From the NCBI GenBank assembly GCA_002389645.1, contig DGQE01000018.1, positions 186,001 through 250,000 of the forward strand: a DNA stretch of 64,000 nt. Reading direction: 5' to 3'. The stretch is from Flavobacteriales bacterium UBA4422 (GTDB lineage Bacteria; Bacteroidota; Bacteroidia; Flavobacteriales_G; Salibacteraceae). Below the pieces are notes generated by a model, which had not been told where the DNA came from, searched no databases, and saw only the letters and a program-made list of their open reading frames with translations. This document shows, piece after piece, positions 8,284 through 16,016 of the stretch. Within the stretch, counting starts at the first letter, position 1; the number at the start of each line of letters is the position of its first letter. The position numbers were made by a program, and so were the translations under genes.

Positions 8284-10272
8284 ATGAGTTTTAAGAAACA
8301 AGTCAAAGAAGGAATTCCAGCTGAACTTCCTGAGTTATTACCGTTCGATAAGGACATAAGTCATGCTCCAAAGCGCAAACGCATTCTCACGTTTGAAGAG
8401 CATAAGCTGGCATTAAAGAATGCACTCAGGTATTTTCCGAAAAAGTGGCACGCTACTTTGGCTTCTGAATTTGCGAAAGAATTAAAAGACTTTGGGCGTA
8501 TATATATGTATCGCTTTCGTCCGACTTACGAAATGAAAGCTCGGTCAATTGATGCTTATCCAGGCAAATGTGAGCAGGCCAAGGCTATCATGCTCATGAT
8601 CCAAAACAACCTTGACCCTAAAGTGGCACAGCATCCGCATGAACTTATCACCTATGGTGGTAATGGTGCCGTTTTTCAGAACTGGGCACAGTATCGCTTG
8701 GTGATGAAATACTTGTCTGAAATGACAGATGATCAGACATTGGCTATGTATAGTGGGCATCCCATGGGACTTTTCCCTTCGCACAAGGATGCACCAAGAG
8801 TGGTAGTGACCAACGGAATGATGATTCCGAATTATTCGAAACCAGATGATTGGGAGAAATTCAATGCGCTTGGCGTATCGCAGTATGGTCAAATGACTGC
8901 TGGAAGCTATATGTATATCGGGCCGCAAGGCATAGTGCATGGTACAGCTATTACAGTGCTGAATGCATCTCGGAAAATTGGCGGTGGGCCAGAAGGAAAA
9001 TTATTCATCACAGCTGGTTTAGGCGGAATGAGTGGAGCACAGCCAAAAGCGGGAAACATTGCAGGAGTAGTTAGTATTACTGCTGAAGTAGATCCAAAAG
9101 CGGCATATAAAAGATTAGAGCAAGGTTGGGTGGATGAAGTAACTGATAACGTAGAGTATGCAATCGATACCGCGCTAGAATGGAAAATGAAGAAGCAAGC
9201 GAGATCCATCGCCTACTTAGGAAACATTGTTACACTTTGGGAAAAGTTAGTTGAAATTGGTGTAATTCCAGAATTGGGATCTGACCAAACTTCATTGCAC
9301 AACCCTTGGGCTGGAGGTTATTACCCTGTTCAAGTTGGATTTGAAGAAGCCAAAGAAATCATGGCGAAAGAACCTGCACGATTCAAAGAATTGGTACAAG
9401 AAACCTTAAGGAGACATGCCACGGCTATCAATAGTTTGAGCGAGCGCGGTATGTATTTCTTCGACTATGGCAATGCGTTTTTATTAGAAGCGAGCAGGGC
9501 GGGAGCAGATATTATGGCTGAAAATGGGATTGATTTTAAGTATTCAAGCTATGTGCAAGACATAATGGGACCCATGTGCTTTGATTACGGTTTCGGTCCG
9601 TTCCGCTGGGTTTGCGCTTCAGGCAATCCAAAGGATTTAGAAGAAACGGACAATATAGCCTGCGATGTGCTGGAGAAAATCATGAAAGACTCTCCAAAAG
9701 AAATCCAGCAGCAAATGGCCGATAACATCAAGTGGATTAGGGAAGCTGGAAAAAATAAAATGGTGGTGGGCTCGCAAGCTAGAATCCTTTATGCAGATGC
9801 GGAAGGAAGAATGAAAATTGCCAAAGCCTTCAATAAGGCTATTAAAAAAGGAAAGGTAGGACCGGTTGCTTTGGGTCGTGATCATCACGATGTTTCGGGT
9901 ACTGATTCACCGTACAGAGAAACCAGTAACATCTATGATGGCTCTCAGTTTACGGCAGATATGGCTGTTCAAAATTTTGTTGGAGACGCTTTCCGAGGAG
10001 CTACTTGGGTAAGTTTACACAATGGCGGTGGAGTAGGATGGGGTGAAGTAATCAACGGTGGGTTCGGAATGCTCCTTGACGGTTCAGCTGATGCTGATCG
10101 TAGATTGAAAATGATGCTGCATTGGGACGTGAATAATGGCATTGCTCGCAGAAGTTGGGCACGTAATGAAGAAGCGATTTTTGCAATTAAGCGAGCTATG
10201 AAAGAAGAACCTAGATTAAAGGTCACCTTACCTGAAATGGTTGATGATGAAATCATAAACAACCTTGATTAA
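8284..10272 (+). CDS. hutU: Urocanate hydratase (urocanase)
   Basis: The 662-aa enzyme hydrates urocanate to imidazolonepropionate, the second step of histidine breakdown, using tightly bound NAD. It shows YGGNGAVFQNW (124-134), QMTAGSYMYIGPQGIVHGT (about 203-221), the NAD-contact loop GLGGMSGAQ (245-253), the reactive-cysteine region FGPFRWVC (C444) and DHHDVSGTDSPYRET. It is about 100 residues longer than the roughly 550-aa proteobacterial form, as I recall is usual for Bacteroidota. No hutH, hutI or hutG gene is nearby. The stop codon shares one base with the next gene (TAATG). Confidence 0.96.
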   Translation: MSFKKQVKEGIPAELPELLPFDKDISHAPKRKRILTFEEHKLALKNALRYFPKKWHATLASEFAKELKDFGRIYMYRFRPTYEMKARSIDAYPGKCEQAKAIMLMIQNNLDPKVAQHPHELITYGGNGAVFQNWAQYRLVMKYLSEMTDDQTLAMYSGHPMGLFPSHKDAPRVVVTNGMMIPNYSKPDDWEKFNALGVSQYGQMTAGSYMYIGPQGIVHGTAITVLNASRKIGGGPEGKLFITAGLGGMSGAQPKAGNIAGVVSITAEVDPKAAYKRLEQGWVDEVTDNVEYAIDTALEWKMKKQARSIAYLGNIVTLWEKLVEIGVIPELGSDQTSLHNPWAGGYYPVQVGFEEAKEIMAKEPARFKELVQETLRRHATAINSLSERGMYFFDYGNAFLLEASRAGADIMAENGIDFKYSSYVQDIMGPMCFDYGFGPFRWVCASGNPKDLEETDNIACDVLEKIMKDSPKEIQQQMADNIKWIREAGKNKMVVGSQARILYADAEGRMKIAKAFNKAIKKGKVGPVALGRDHHDVSGTDSPYRETSNIYDGSQFTADMAVQNFVGDAFRGATWVSLHNGGGVGWGEVINGGFGMLLDGSADADRRLKMMLHWDVNNGIARRSWARNEEAIFAIKRAMKEEPRLKVTLPEMVDDEIINNLD

Positions 10273-10472
10273 TGGAGGCAACAGTTGAAATTTCGATGTA
10301 TCCTTTGAACCAGGATTATGAACCTCATATCCTTGCATTTATCAATGAATTAAAGACATACGATTCGTTTAAGGTTCGTGTGAACGAGACATCAACTCAC
10401 CTTTTTGGTGATTTTGATGCTATCTTTGATGCATTGAAAATGGAGATCAAAAAGTCGTATGCTAAGCACTAA
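10272..10472 (+). CDS. YkoF-like / thiamine-binding-like small protein
   Basis: The 66-aa protein begins EATVEISMYPLNQDYEPHI and contains FKVRVNETSTHLFGDFD. This pattern resembles the small ferredoxin-like YkoF / MTH1187-type proteins, some of which bind thiamine or its pyrimidine moiety. Its start overlaps the hutU stop by one base, so the two are translated from one message. The next genes are also thiamine-related, which fits a ligand-binding role, but the assignment is by motif memory only. Confidence 0.6.
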   Translation: MEATVEISMYPLNQDYEPHILAFINELKTYDSFKVRVNETSTHLFGDFDAIFDALKMEIKKSYAKH

Positions 10473-10533
10473 AAAACGGTGTTCGTGATGAAGGTGTTGG
10501 GAGCAAATATTGAAGGTTCGGCATCGTCACTTA

Positions 10534-10564
10534 ATTCAAAGTAAGCACCCTGTATGCTTTGAAT
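10534..10564 (+). repeat. Inverted repeat after the hutU operon, weak terminator candidate
   Basis: Arms ATTCAAAG (10534-10541) and CTTTGAAT (10557-10564) are perfect complements separated by 15 bases, and the second arm is followed by a T-rich stretch. The stem is AT-rich, so it is a poor terminator. It is the only structure I saw in the gap between the YkoF-like gene and the kinase gene. Confidence 0.35.
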
Positions 10565-10666
10565 TTTATTTTGAGTAATTTTACAAACTCATTCATTTAA
10601 AGAGTCTTAGTTGGGGTCGTAGATCGATATGTGATTAGCGGCAGAAAGAAGAAATTAGGAAGCAAT

Positions 10667-11263
10667 ATGGAGCAAGAAACAGACTTATCGAATCCTTCTA
10701 GAAACGGTACAGGTGAAAACAAACTTGTAAAGCTCGCCCTCGTTGGTCCTGAGTGTTCGGGAAAAACAACACTTGCGGGGAAATTGGCTGAGGTTTACAA
10801 CGAACCATTTGTTGAGGAGTATTCTAGAGAATATTTGGAAGAATTAGGCAGAAACTACAATCAGGACGATTTACTAGAAATTGCCAAAGGTCAGCTTGAA
10901 AGGGAATACGTTGTTGCCGAGAAAGCAAATCATTTTCTAATTTGTGATACCAATACTCTAGTAGTCAAAATATGGGCAGAGCAGCGTTTTGGTCGTGCTC
11001 AAAATTGGATTGAACGGCAGTTTTTAGAAAAACCTTATCAACTTTATATTCTATGTGGTCATAAAGGGATTGATTGGGAATATGATGATTTGAGAGAAAA
11101 TCCGGATGATAGAGCAGATCTTTATGATTGCTACAAAAAAGCACTGGTCAAAGCTGGAAAGCGATTCATTGAAGTGGAAGGAACGATAGAAGAAAGATTA
11201 GAACGAATCAATAAGAGCTTGAAGCGGAACCGATTATTACCGCGTAAAACCGCTTCAGCATAA
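10667..11263 (+). CDS. NadR-type nucleoside kinase-like ATPase (AAA_28)
   Basis: The 198-aa P-loop protein has Walker A GPECSGKTT (about 27-35), then EPFVEEYSREYLEELG and FLICDTNTLVVKIWAEQRFG. These match the ribosylnicotinamide-kinase domain of NadR, here without the adenylyltransferase domain. I chose the ATG at 10667 because AGGAAG lies about 6 bases upstream; an upstream GTG at 10631 would add 12 unconserved residues. In Bacteroidota such kinases often sit beside TonB receptors and PnuC-type vitamin transporters. Here a TPP riboswitch and receptor follow, so a thiamine kinase role is conceivable but unproven. Confidence 0.75.
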   Translation: MEQETDLSNPSRNGTGENKLVKLALVGPECSGKTTLAGKLAEVYNEPFVEEYSREYLEELGRNYNQDDLLEIAKGQLEREYVVAEKANHFLICDTNTLVVKIWAEQRFGRAQNWIERQFLEKPYQLYILCGHKGIDWEYDDLRENPDDRADLYDCYKKALVKAGKRFIEVEGTIEERLERINKSLKRNRLLPRKTASA

Positions 11264-11271
11264 AGTTTTTT

Positions 11272-11300
11272 AAAGCCCATTTTTGAAATGGGCTTTTTTT
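11272..11300 (+). terminator. Rho-independent terminator after the NadR-type kinase
   Basis: Arms AAAGCCCATTT (11272-11282) and AAATGGGCTTT (11286-11296) form an 11-bp stem with a TTG loop, followed directly by T residues. It separates the kinase transcript from the riboswitch-controlled receptor. Confidence 0.9.
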
Positions 11301-11330
11301 ATATTCTTTAATTGATACATTTACATCAGC

Positions 11331-11407
11331 TAACTGGGGTGTTCTCCAAATTGGAGTTCTGAGATTAAACCCATTGAACCTGGCCGGGTAATTCCGGTAA
11401 GGAAGAT
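11331..11407 (+). promoter_or_regulatory. TPP (thiamine pyrophosphate) riboswitch
   Basis: The THI-box elements appear in order: CTGGGGTG at the 5' side, CTGAGA (11359-11364), ACCC (11369-11372), GAACCTG (11376-11382), a P5-like CCGGGTAATTCCGG and the closing AAGGAAG. It lies 61 bases before the ATG of a TonB-dependent receptor. Between them a hairpin pairs CTCTT (11449-11453) with AAGAG (11461-11465), which sits next to the start codon, so control could be by hiding the ribosome site. By analogy, TPP excess should switch the receptor off. Confidence 0.93.
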
Positions 11408-11467
11408 GACGAAATCCTATGATTTTGTTTGCCGAATGCCTCGGTTGGCTCTTAATTAAAAAGAGTC

Positions 11468-13900
11468 ATGAGATATATATTAATTCCACTTTTAATTCTT
11501 GTTTTTTCCCCTTTTGTAAACGCACAACTGCTCCTTAAAGGTGAAGTTAAAAATGCTGCAGGTCAACCTTTGTCTGGAGCACTTGTAGCTGATCAAGCTA
11601 CTTTTAGTGCTGTCACCACTGATAAGAATGGTAAGTTCCAATTGGGACTTAATCCAGGAAAGCATAGCATCGCCATTTCACATTTGGGGTATAAGACCAT
11701 TGTTGATTCATTGATTATTTCTGAAAATATTGAGCAGTCATATTCCATGATGATCAATCCTATCATCAGCGAAGAGTTTGTGGTGGAAGCACTTCGTGCC
11801 AATGCATCTACTCCCATGACTTTTCAAAATATTTCAGGTGAAGAATTGGACGCGAATAACTTAGCGCAAGATTTACCTATTTTGCTCAATCAAGCCGTAT
11901 CCGTGGTAACTACTTCCGATGCTGGGGCTGGAGTGGGGTATACTGGTCTTCGCATTAGAGGAAGTGACGCTACAAGAATCAATGTCACCGTTAATGGTGT
12001 GCCTTTGAATGATCCCGAATCACATGGAGTTTTTTGGGTGAATATGCCCGATTTCGCTACTTCTACAGAGAATATTCAGATCCAGCGAGGTGTAGGAACA
12101 TCTACCAATGGGGCTGCTTCTTTCGGAGCATCCATTAATATGGAAACATCAACTATTGACACTCTTCCGTTTGCAGAGTTTAACAATACGTTTGGCTCGT
12201 TCAACACCCGAAAGCACAATGCCATAATCAATTCAGGATTGATAAATAACCACTTCAATTTTGAAGGGCGTTTGTCTTACATCGCATCTGACGGATATAT
12301 AGATCGATCTGCAGCTGATTTGCGCTCTTATTATTTTGCTGGAGGTTATTACGATAAGCGATTTATGATTAAAGCCATCACGTTTTCAGGGCAAGAAGTC
12401 ACCCAACAAGCGTGGTGGGGAACGCCAGAGTCTCGCATTAATGGTGATGAAGAAGCAATGCTTAAGCACGCTATAAATAATGGGTTAAATGAAACTCAAA
12501 CCGAGAATTTATTGAACAGCGGTCGAACGTATAACTACTATCAATATGAAAATGAAGTTGATAATTACGGACAAGATCACTACCAGTTGATTTCAGGCTT
12601 TCAATTGACCGATGATCTTTACTTGAACTTAACGGGCCATTATACAAAGGGTCGAGGTTACTTCGAGCAGTTTAAGTCTGATGCGGATTTGGTTGATTAT
12701 GGGATTTCAAATCCAGTTTTTGGAACCGATACTATCACCTCTTCAGATTTAGTTGTGAGAAGATGGCTAGACAATGATTTTTACGGTGGAGTGTACTCAT
12801 TGCAATACAATAAAAAGGCATTGAATATTACACTAGGAGGAAGTGTCAATCAATACGATGGTAGGCACTTTGGCGAAGTAATATGGTCTGAGTTTGCATC
12901 AGATTCGGAAATTGGAGATAGATATTATGTCTCAGAGTCGTCAAAACTAGATGCTTCTAATTATTTAAAGGCCCAGTTTACAATTCGAAAGTTCACGATT
13001 TTTGGTGATGTTCAAGGCAGAGTTATCGACTATACCAGTTCTGGTGTGGATAATGATCAGCGCATCATTGATATTGACGAGCAATACTTTTTTATCAATC
13101 CGAAAGTTGGAGTAAGCTACCAACCCAACAGCAAAAATTTGTTTTATGCTTCGTTTGCTCAATCGAGTCGCGAACCAGTTCGGAACGATTTTATAGATGC
13201 TGTTCCAGGCGTTGTTCCAAAGCCTGAAGTATTGAATGATTTTGAAATCGGCTGGAATTATAGAAAGTCAAAGGTTTCTCTAGGAGTCAATGCTTATTTG
13301 ATGGCTTATAACGATCAGCTCGTTTTGACGGGTGAATTGAATGATGTAGGATCTTCAGTTCGGGCTAATGTACCTGAAAGCTATCGCACTGGCGTTGAGC
13401 TTCAGGCTAATGTAGATATTGTTGGTGGACTTTATTGGAGACCGAATCTCACCCTTTCTCAAAACCGCATTGCTTCCTTCAACGAAGTACTATATGATTA
13501 CACCTCCGGTTTTGAAGTGATTGAAATTGCACATGAGAATACGGATATTGCTTTTTCACCTTCCATAATAGGAGGATCACAAATCGGTTATCGCACGAAG
13601 TTTGGATTGGAAGCAGTTTGGATGACTAAATATGTTGGGAAGCAGTATTTGGATAACACCTCCAACGATGATCGGGCGATTGATGGTTACGTGGTAAACG
13701 ATTTGCGACTGACATATAAAGTGAACATAGAAAGAGTAAAGAATCTCGAGCTCAGTTTGCTGGTCAATAATATTTTGAATGAAATGTATTCTGCTAATGG
13801 CTACACCTACAGCTACATTTTTGGATCTACTATTACTGAGAATTTCTTCTATCCACAGGCAGGAACGAATTGGCTGCTAGGATTGAAAGTGAAGTTTTAG
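11468..13900 (+). CDS. TonB-dependent receptor, probably for thiamine or a derivative
   Basis: The 810-aa outer-membrane receptor has a signal peptide (to about residue 20), a carboxypeptidase-regulatory-like domain (about 22-100, LLKGEVKNAAGQPLSGALV), a plug (LRIRGSDATRINVTVNGVPL) and a 22-strand type barrel ending in an aromatic residue (GLKVKF). The TPP riboswitch immediately upstream indicates uptake of thiamine or a related compound; that is inference from regulation. A ThiE-like gene converges on it and overlaps its last four bases. No SusD-like partner is present. Confidence 0.9.
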   Translation: MRYILIPLLILVFSPFVNAQLLLKGEVKNAAGQPLSGALVADQATFSAVTTDKNGKFQLGLNPGKHSIAISHLGYKTIVDSLIISENIEQSYSMMINPIISEEFVVEALRANASTPMTFQNISGEELDANNLAQDLPILLNQAVSVVTTSDAGAGVGYTGLRIRGSDATRINVTVNGVPLNDPESHGVFWVNMPDFATSTENIQIQRGVGTSTNGAASFGASINMETSTIDTLPFAEFNNTFGSFNTRKHNAIINSGLINNHFNFEGRLSYIASDGYIDRSAADLRSYYFAGGYYDKRFMIKAITFSGQEVTQQAWWGTPESRINGDEEAMLKHAINNGLNETQTENLLNSGRTYNYYQYENEVDNYGQDHYQLISGFQLTDDLYLNLTGHYTKGRGYFEQFKSDADLVDYGISNPVFGTDTITSSDLVVRRWLDNDFYGGVYSLQYNKKALNITLGGSVNQYDGRHFGEVIWSEFASDSEIGDRYYVSESSKLDASNYLKAQFTIRKFTIFGDVQGRVIDYTSSGVDNDQRIIDIDEQYFFINPKVGVSYQPNSKNLFYASFAQSSREPVRNDFIDAVPGVVPKPEVLNDFEIGWNYRKSKVSLGVNAYLMAYNDQLVLTGELNDVGSSVRANVPESYRTGVELQANVDIVGGLYWRPNLTLSQNRIASFNEVLYDYTSGFEVIEIAHENTDIAFSPSIIGGSQIGYRTKFGLEAVWMTKYVGKQYLDNTSNDDRAIDGYVVNDLRLTYKVNIERVKNLELSLLVNNILNEMYSANGYTYSYIFGSTITENFFYPQAGTNWLLGLKVKF

Positions 13901-14508
13901 GCGGCTTGAATAATCGACAAAACCTCTTCAGGGTTTTTATCGATGTGCTTCCAAACGGCCGAAGAAAGACCAACGCCTTTAAACCCTGCCGCACGAACCA
14001 CTTCAATGCGGTCTTTGGTTACACCTCCCAATGCATACACAGGAATGTTTGCCTTGCTTAAAATCGATCTGAGCAGGTTAACACCAGACTCTTCGTCTTT
14101 GTTATAGTAGGAGTGGCTTGTGAAAACTGAGTATAGAAAGACATAATCTAAACTGAGTGTATTTTCGCGAAGGCTTTCAATACTATTAAATGTTGAAGTA
14201 ATAATAAGCTTTGGGTGCTTTAGCTTCATTAGTAACCTATTCCAGCGATTTTTAAGTTTGCTGTTACGATGCCTTCTGTGCAGATGAATCCCCTTTAATG
14301 TGTACTTGATAGCCAAATCATAATGACCGTGGACCACTATTTTATTATGGTGCTCTTTCGGGATAGATTCGATGAATGAGCGGATTTCTTTTTTGTTCCA
14401 TTTTGGTTTTCTAAGATGCAGAGTATTTAAACCATTATCGAATAAACGAACGATTTGAGGAATTTCTTTCTCTTTTTCAGAAGATGAAGTAATAACGATT
14501 ACCTCCAT
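13897..14508 (-). CDS. ThiE/TenI-like thiamine phosphate synthase family protein
   Basis: The 203-aa TIM-barrel protein shows LNTLHLRKP (the QLRxK position of ThiE), KGIHLHRRH (where ThiE usually has GxHLGQxD), TSTFNSIES and VYALGGVTKDRI followed by GFKGVGLSSAVW. The overall order fits thiamine phosphate synthase/TenI, but the GQxD motif used for the pyrophosphate-metal site is missing. It may be a TenI-like or divergent enzyme rather than an active ThiE. It is convergent with the riboswitch-controlled receptor and overlaps it by four bases. Confidence 0.75.
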   Translation of the reverse strand: MEVIVITSSSEKEKEIPQIVRLFDNGLNTLHLRKPKWNKKEIRSFIESIPKEHHNKIVVHGHYDLAIKYTLKGIHLHRRHRNSKLKNRWNRLLMKLKHPKLIITSTFNSIESLRENTLSLDYVFLYSVFTSHSYYNKDEESGVNLLRSILSKANIPVYALGGVTKDRIEVVRAAGFKGVGLSSAVWKHIDKNPEEVLSIIQAA

Positions 14509-14605
14509 AGTAGAACAATTACTTCATACAAAAATAACTAAAAAAGGACTCTAAATAGTCGTTTTAGTGGATTGAGTTTTCAAATGTGCTGTTGAAAATA
14601 TTTGT

Positions 14606-15334
14606 TTACTTAGAGTTTCTTCTCGACAATGAGTTAAGAATCTGAGCGTTTTTTTCTTCGAGAGCATTGCCAATTACAATGAGGTTTGCACCTGCATTCC
14701 AGTAAGTCTCCAAAGCCTCAATCGTTCTAATTCCTCCGCCTACAATAAGTGGTATGTCAATAGATTTAGCCACATCTCTAACCATTTCAGGTGAAACAGA
14801 TTGACTTGCACCACTGCCAGCGTCCATGTAGATCATTTTCATACCGATCATTTCTCCTGCCTGAGCTGTGCAAATAGCAATATCATTTTTGTCTCGCGGA
14901 ATGGGCTGAGAGTTGCTCATGTAACTAACAGAAGTTGGCTTTCCGCCATCAATTAACATGTATCCTGTCGAAATGATATCAGCATTCATGCTCTTTAGTT
15001 TGGGTGCTGCTAAAACATGCTGTCCAATAAGTAAGTCTGCATTGCGTCCAGAAATCAAGGATAGAAGCATTACGGCATCTACGTGATCAGTCAGTTGAGT
15101 AAAGTGTCCTGGAAAAAGCACCAAAGGCTTATTTGATAATGTTTGAAGCAGTTTTGCCGAAGCTGATATTTTGCTTCTGTAAATTAGACTGCCTCCAATT
15201 AAAATAAAATCAGGTTCAATTTGATCAATTTTCTTCGAGAAATCAATTAAATCAAACTCTGTATGCTTATCAGGGTCGATAAGAACAGCGAGCTTTCTGT
15301 CTGATTTATGGAGGTTAAAGGCTTTGTTAGACAT
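14606..15334 (-). CDS. Geranylgeranylglyceryl phosphate synthase family protein (PcrB/GGGPS)
   Basis: The 242-aa TIM-barrel prenyltransferase has LAVLIDPDKHT at the N-terminus, PDFILIGGSLIYRS, VLFPGHFTQLTDHVDAV, IISTGYMLIDGG and the phosphate-binding IPLIVGGGIRTIEALE with ANLIVIGNALEE. Family members join a polyprenyl diphosphate to sn-glycerol-1-phosphate, forming archaeal-type ether linkages. Bacteroidota homologues are known, but their lipid product is less clear. Its start overlaps the upstream phosphopantetheinyl transferase gene by 8 bases. Confidence 0.88.
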   Translation of the reverse strand: MSNKAFNLHKSDRKLAVLIDPDKHTEFDLIDFSKKIDQIEPDFILIGGSLIYRSKISASAKLLQTLSNKPLVLFPGHFTQLTDHVDAVMLLSLISGRNADLLIGQHVLAAPKLKSMNADIISTGYMLIDGGKPTSVSYMSNSQPIPRDKNDIAICTAQAGEMIGMKMIYMDAGSGASQSVSPEMVRDVAKSIDIPLIVGGGIRTIEALETYWNAGANLIVIGNALEEKNAQILNSLSRRNSK

Positions 15335-15974
15335 CTACTGCAGCATCTATATATGATAAAATGAGCGGTTCAAAGATGCAAGAATTGACCGTAAAGTGCG
15401 ACTTAATCTCTGGGTGATCAACGTGGCAGTCGACAATAAGTCTATCTCCATTGACCTTCGAGCCGTTGATTTTTAAATGATCTGTGAACAGCACACCACT
15501 AGCGTGCATGATTTTGAATAGACATTCTTTCACTCCCCAAACACTCAAAAGCGCATCTTCTTTGAAAAAATCGTGAAAGTGGTCAACTTCTTCGTCAATA
15601 GTGAACCTGTATCTAACACGATCTATGTTTCTTCCTTTCACTTCAATGTCAATTGCAGGTCGAGCATGTTCGTTCACGATCATTGCCATGTAATTGCTTG
15701 TATGGCTGATAGAGAGGTTGAATCTGTTGTCTTTTAAATAGGGTGCGCCTTTCGCGGTACGAAGGACTTTTGTATCTACGTTTAAAATGTCAGATATGAT
15801 AAAGTCAGCACATGCCATTTGGAGGCTTCGTTCGCGCGAATGACCAAATTGATGGGCGCTCAAATGATCCTCCGATAAGGTGGAAGTTATCACATTAATA
15901 TCTGCTATAATCACTTCCGATTTTTCGGGTGTCGCAAACCTATATAGTATTCCCTTGTTCAATTGTATAAACAT
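15327..15974 (-). CDS. 4'-phosphopantetheinyl transferase superfamily protein
   Basis: The 215-aa protein has LSISHTSNYMAM, the metal-site PAIDIEVKGRNIDR, and LLSVWGVKECLFK, which corresponds to the WxxKEAxxK catalytic motif. It should move the phosphopantetheine arm from CoA to a carrier protein. No carrier-protein, fatty-acid or polyketide gene is adjacent, so the target is unknown. It is divergent from ahcY with about 40 bp between the start codons, and its 3' end overlaps the GGGPS gene. The start is ATG at 15974. Confidence 0.85.
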   Translation of the reverse strand: MFIQLNKGILYRFATPEKSEVIIADINVITSTLSEDHLSAHQFGHSRERSLQMACADFIISDILNVDTKVLRTAKGAPYLKDNRFNLSISHTSNYMAMIVNEHARPAIDIEVKGRNIDRVRYRFTIDEEVDHFHDFFKEDALLSVWGVKECLFKIMHASGVLFTDHLKINGSKVNGDRLIVDCHVDHPEIKSHFTVNSCIFEPLILSYIDAAVDV

Positions 15975-15989
15975 TCAAAAGTAGCTTGC

Positions 15990-15997
15990 TACCTTTG
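15990..15997 (+). promoter_or_regulatory. Putative -7 promoter box of ahcY
   Basis: TACCTTTG followed by CACC matches TAnnTTTG and lies 19 bases before the ahcY ATG, giving a short leader. The nearest upstream TTG (15963-15965) is 24 bases away, slightly long for a -33 element. Confidence 0.5.
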
Positions 15998-16016
15998 CAC
16001 CAAAATTTATAAAGTA

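Noticed and set aside
8545..9209. Minus-strand open frames inside hutU
   Set aside because: They are shadows of the strongly conserved hutU frame; no start signal or family match.
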